DNA from: Bacteroidota bacterium
GTDB lineage: Bacteria; Bacteroidota; Bacteroidia; 2-12-FULL-35-15
NCBI GenBank assembly: GCA_947504725.1
Contig: CANNHN010000009.1
Coordinates: 45,700-109,699 of the forward strand
Length of the DNA: 64,000 bases
Direction: 5' to 3'
Below, one piece after another: positions 63,218 through 64,000 of the stretch. A program made the translations under genes and the position numbers. The notes under the pieces were generated by a model, which saw nothing but the letters and a program-made list of their open reading frames with translations, ran no database searches and had not been told where the DNA came from. The stretch's first letter is position 1; every line of letters starts with the position of its first letter.

Positions 63218-63844
63218 CTAAAATAAATCAACAACACTTTGCTTTTGCACATCCAGCAAGATGGTTGACATACCGATTTTATTTGCACTTTCAATATGTT
63301 GAGCCGAATCATCAATAAACAACGTTTCTTCTTTCAATAGATTATTTTGATTTATAATCAACTCAAAAATTTCCGCATCGGGTTTTCGCATTTTTACTTC
63401 ATAAGAAAGATATACTTTTTCAAAATGCTTTTCCAGATTCTCAATTTTATACTGTTGTTTCAAATAGTTATTTATGAAAATCATATGAATTTCATTTGTA
63501 TTACTTAAGAGAAATGTACGATACTTGTTTTTTGAATACAGCAACAAATCCAATCGCTCTTTTGGTAAATCTAATAGCATTGCGTTCCATGCGGCATCTA
63601 TATCTGCGTCAGATGTTCCGGTATTAGATTGCTTTTTTAGTTCATCTCTAAAATCTTGTGAAGAAATCATCCCCTTTTCATAAAGGTCAAATAATTTTTT
63701 CTGCTCTTTTTGAGAAAAATATGCTTCGAAATGAGGCAATCCTATTTTTGAAAAGGCTTCTATCAATAGAGCGTAGTCGATGTTTATGATTACGCCACCT
63801 AAATCAAAAATGATGTTTTTTATTTTGTTGGAGTTAATTGCCAC
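63218..63844 (-). CDS. HAD family hydrolase
   Basis: A 208-residue HAD-superfamily protein of the YihX-like phosphatase group. Motif I is IIFDLGGVI with the nucleophile D14; the second acidic residue is Gly, as is usual in this FDLGG subgroup. A helical cap follows (about 25-95). Motif II is LLSNTNEIH, the motif III lysine is in MRKPDAEIF, and motif IV is FIDDSAQHI. Members dephosphorylate sugar phosphates or nucleotides; the substrate is unknown. The gene is divergent from the tRNA. Confidence 0.92.
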   Translation of the reverse strand: MAINSNKIKNIIFDLGGVIINIDYALLIEAFSKIGLPHFEAYFSQKEQKKLFDLYEKGMISSQDFRDELKKQSNTGTSDADIDAAWNAMLLDLPKERLDLLLYSKNKYRTFLLSNTNEIHMIFINNYLKQQYKIENLEKHFEKVYLSYEVKMRKPDAEIFELIINQNNLLKEETLFIDDSAQHIESANKIGMSTILLDVQKQSVVDLF

Positions 63845-63864
63845 AATTTAAAGCTGGTAGAGTT

Positions 63865-63894
63865 TTGTTAATTCGTTCTATTTATATAATTTCG
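63865..63894 (+). promoter_or_regulatory. Promoter of the tRNA gene
   Basis: TTG (63865-63867) and TAATTTCG (63887-63894, one mismatch to TAnnTTTG) are spaced by 19 bp. The start would fall near 63901, about 22 nt before the mature 5' end. Confidence 0.5.
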
Positions 63895-63922
63895 CCTTCC
63901 AATTTTTGCATTCGTGCAAAAA

Positions 63923-63999
63923 GGGCCTATAGCTCATTCGGTTAGAGCAACAGACTCATAATCTGTGGGTGCTTGGTTCGATTCCAAGTGGGCCCACCA
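63923..63999 (+). tRNA. tRNA with CAU anticodon (probably tRNA-Ile2, otherwise elongator tRNA-Met)
   Basis: A full cloverleaf of 77 nt with an encoded CCA end. The acceptor stem GGGCCTA pairs with TGGGCCC (one T-G pair) and the D-stem is GCTC/GAGC. The anticodon stem ACAGA/TCTGT encloses the loop CTCATAA, giving anticodon CAT. The T-arm is CTTGG-TTCGATT-CCAAG and the discriminator base is A. Pairs 4-69 and 5-68 are both C-G, a feature that the lysidine synthetase TilS recognises in tRNA-Ile2, so the isoleucine (AUA) assignment is favoured over methionine. The first pair is a normal G-C, so it is not an initiator. Confidence 0.9.
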
Positions 64000-64000
64000 A

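Overview
The window is an AT-rich stretch of a Bacteroidota (Bacteroidetes) chromosome. The evidence is of several independent kinds: promoters of the TTG / TAnnTTTG type, at least six secreted proteins ending in a type IX secretion (T9SS) type A sorting domain, TonB-dependent receptors with an N-terminal carboxypeptidase-like plug extension, Bacteroidota-specific families (DUF3098, DUF6089, DUF4421, HYC_CC_PP) and the gene order CBS-nadK-DUF6089-uppS-bamA-ompH-ompH-murI. I cannot place it below phylum or class from sequence alone. No phage, insertion sequence or CRISPR array is visible.

Layout. 1-3272 (minus): queA (cut by the window edge), truB, uppP, DUF3098, ftsX. 3464-8417 (plus): leuS, a DUF3108 protein with a candidate sigma-54 promoter, and tryptophan 2,3-dioxygenase. 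8461-10656 (minus): a fused DAHP synthase/chorismate mutase and a deoxyhypusine synthase-like protein. 10917-16847 (plus): a secreted lamin-tail-domain protein, a TonB receptor and a secreted endonuclease I, which look like an extracellular nucleic-acid acquisition set. 17077-18652 (minus): an alpha/beta hydrolase and pdxJ. 18759-27194 (plus): the conserved envelope block from the CBS protein to murI, followed by a lipoprotein gene broken by one stop codon. 27236-30987 (minus): a gamma carbonic anhydrase-like protein and a three-gene metal (probably copper) cluster. 31103-35247 (plus): a Cys/Met transsulfuration enzyme, an SDR and an M43 metalloprotease. 35311-38740 (minus): two exported proteins and dxs. 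38903-40018 (plus): a DUF4421 protein. 40022-47356 (minus): two small genes and then an RND efflux operon headed by its own TetR repressor, with a very clear operator/promoter. 47598-62031 (plus): two paralogous T9SS proteins, asnS, a propeller/SpoIIE signalling protein, another T9SS protein, rpoN and a PAP2-like membrane protein. 62469-63844 (minus): an outer-membrane barrel protein and a HAD hydrolase. A CAU-anticodon tRNA closes the window.

How the genes work together. Much of the window is envelope biogenesis. Dxs feeds isoprenoid precursors, UppS makes undecaprenyl diphosphate and UppP recycles it. MurI supplies D-glutamate, BamA with two Skp/OmpH chaperones inserts outer-membrane proteins, and FtsX acts in division. 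The T9SS substrates and TonB receptors form the cell's outward-facing feeding layer.

The most unusual signal is the behaviour of short palindromic repeats. A hairpin element (CCCTCTCC-loop-GGAGAGGG followed by a GGGGTGAGG box) occurs three times in frame inside leuS, each time encoding GEGRGE in the same frame, including beside the editing site and beside the catalytic core. The same family also supplies the C-termini and stop region of the convergent dioxygenase and DAHP synthase genes, and sits just after the DUF3098 gene. Other repeat families almost always lie just 3' of a gene, even inside operons. This resembles the protein-invading palindromic elements described in Rickettsia, and is the best candidate here for something undescribed in this phylum.
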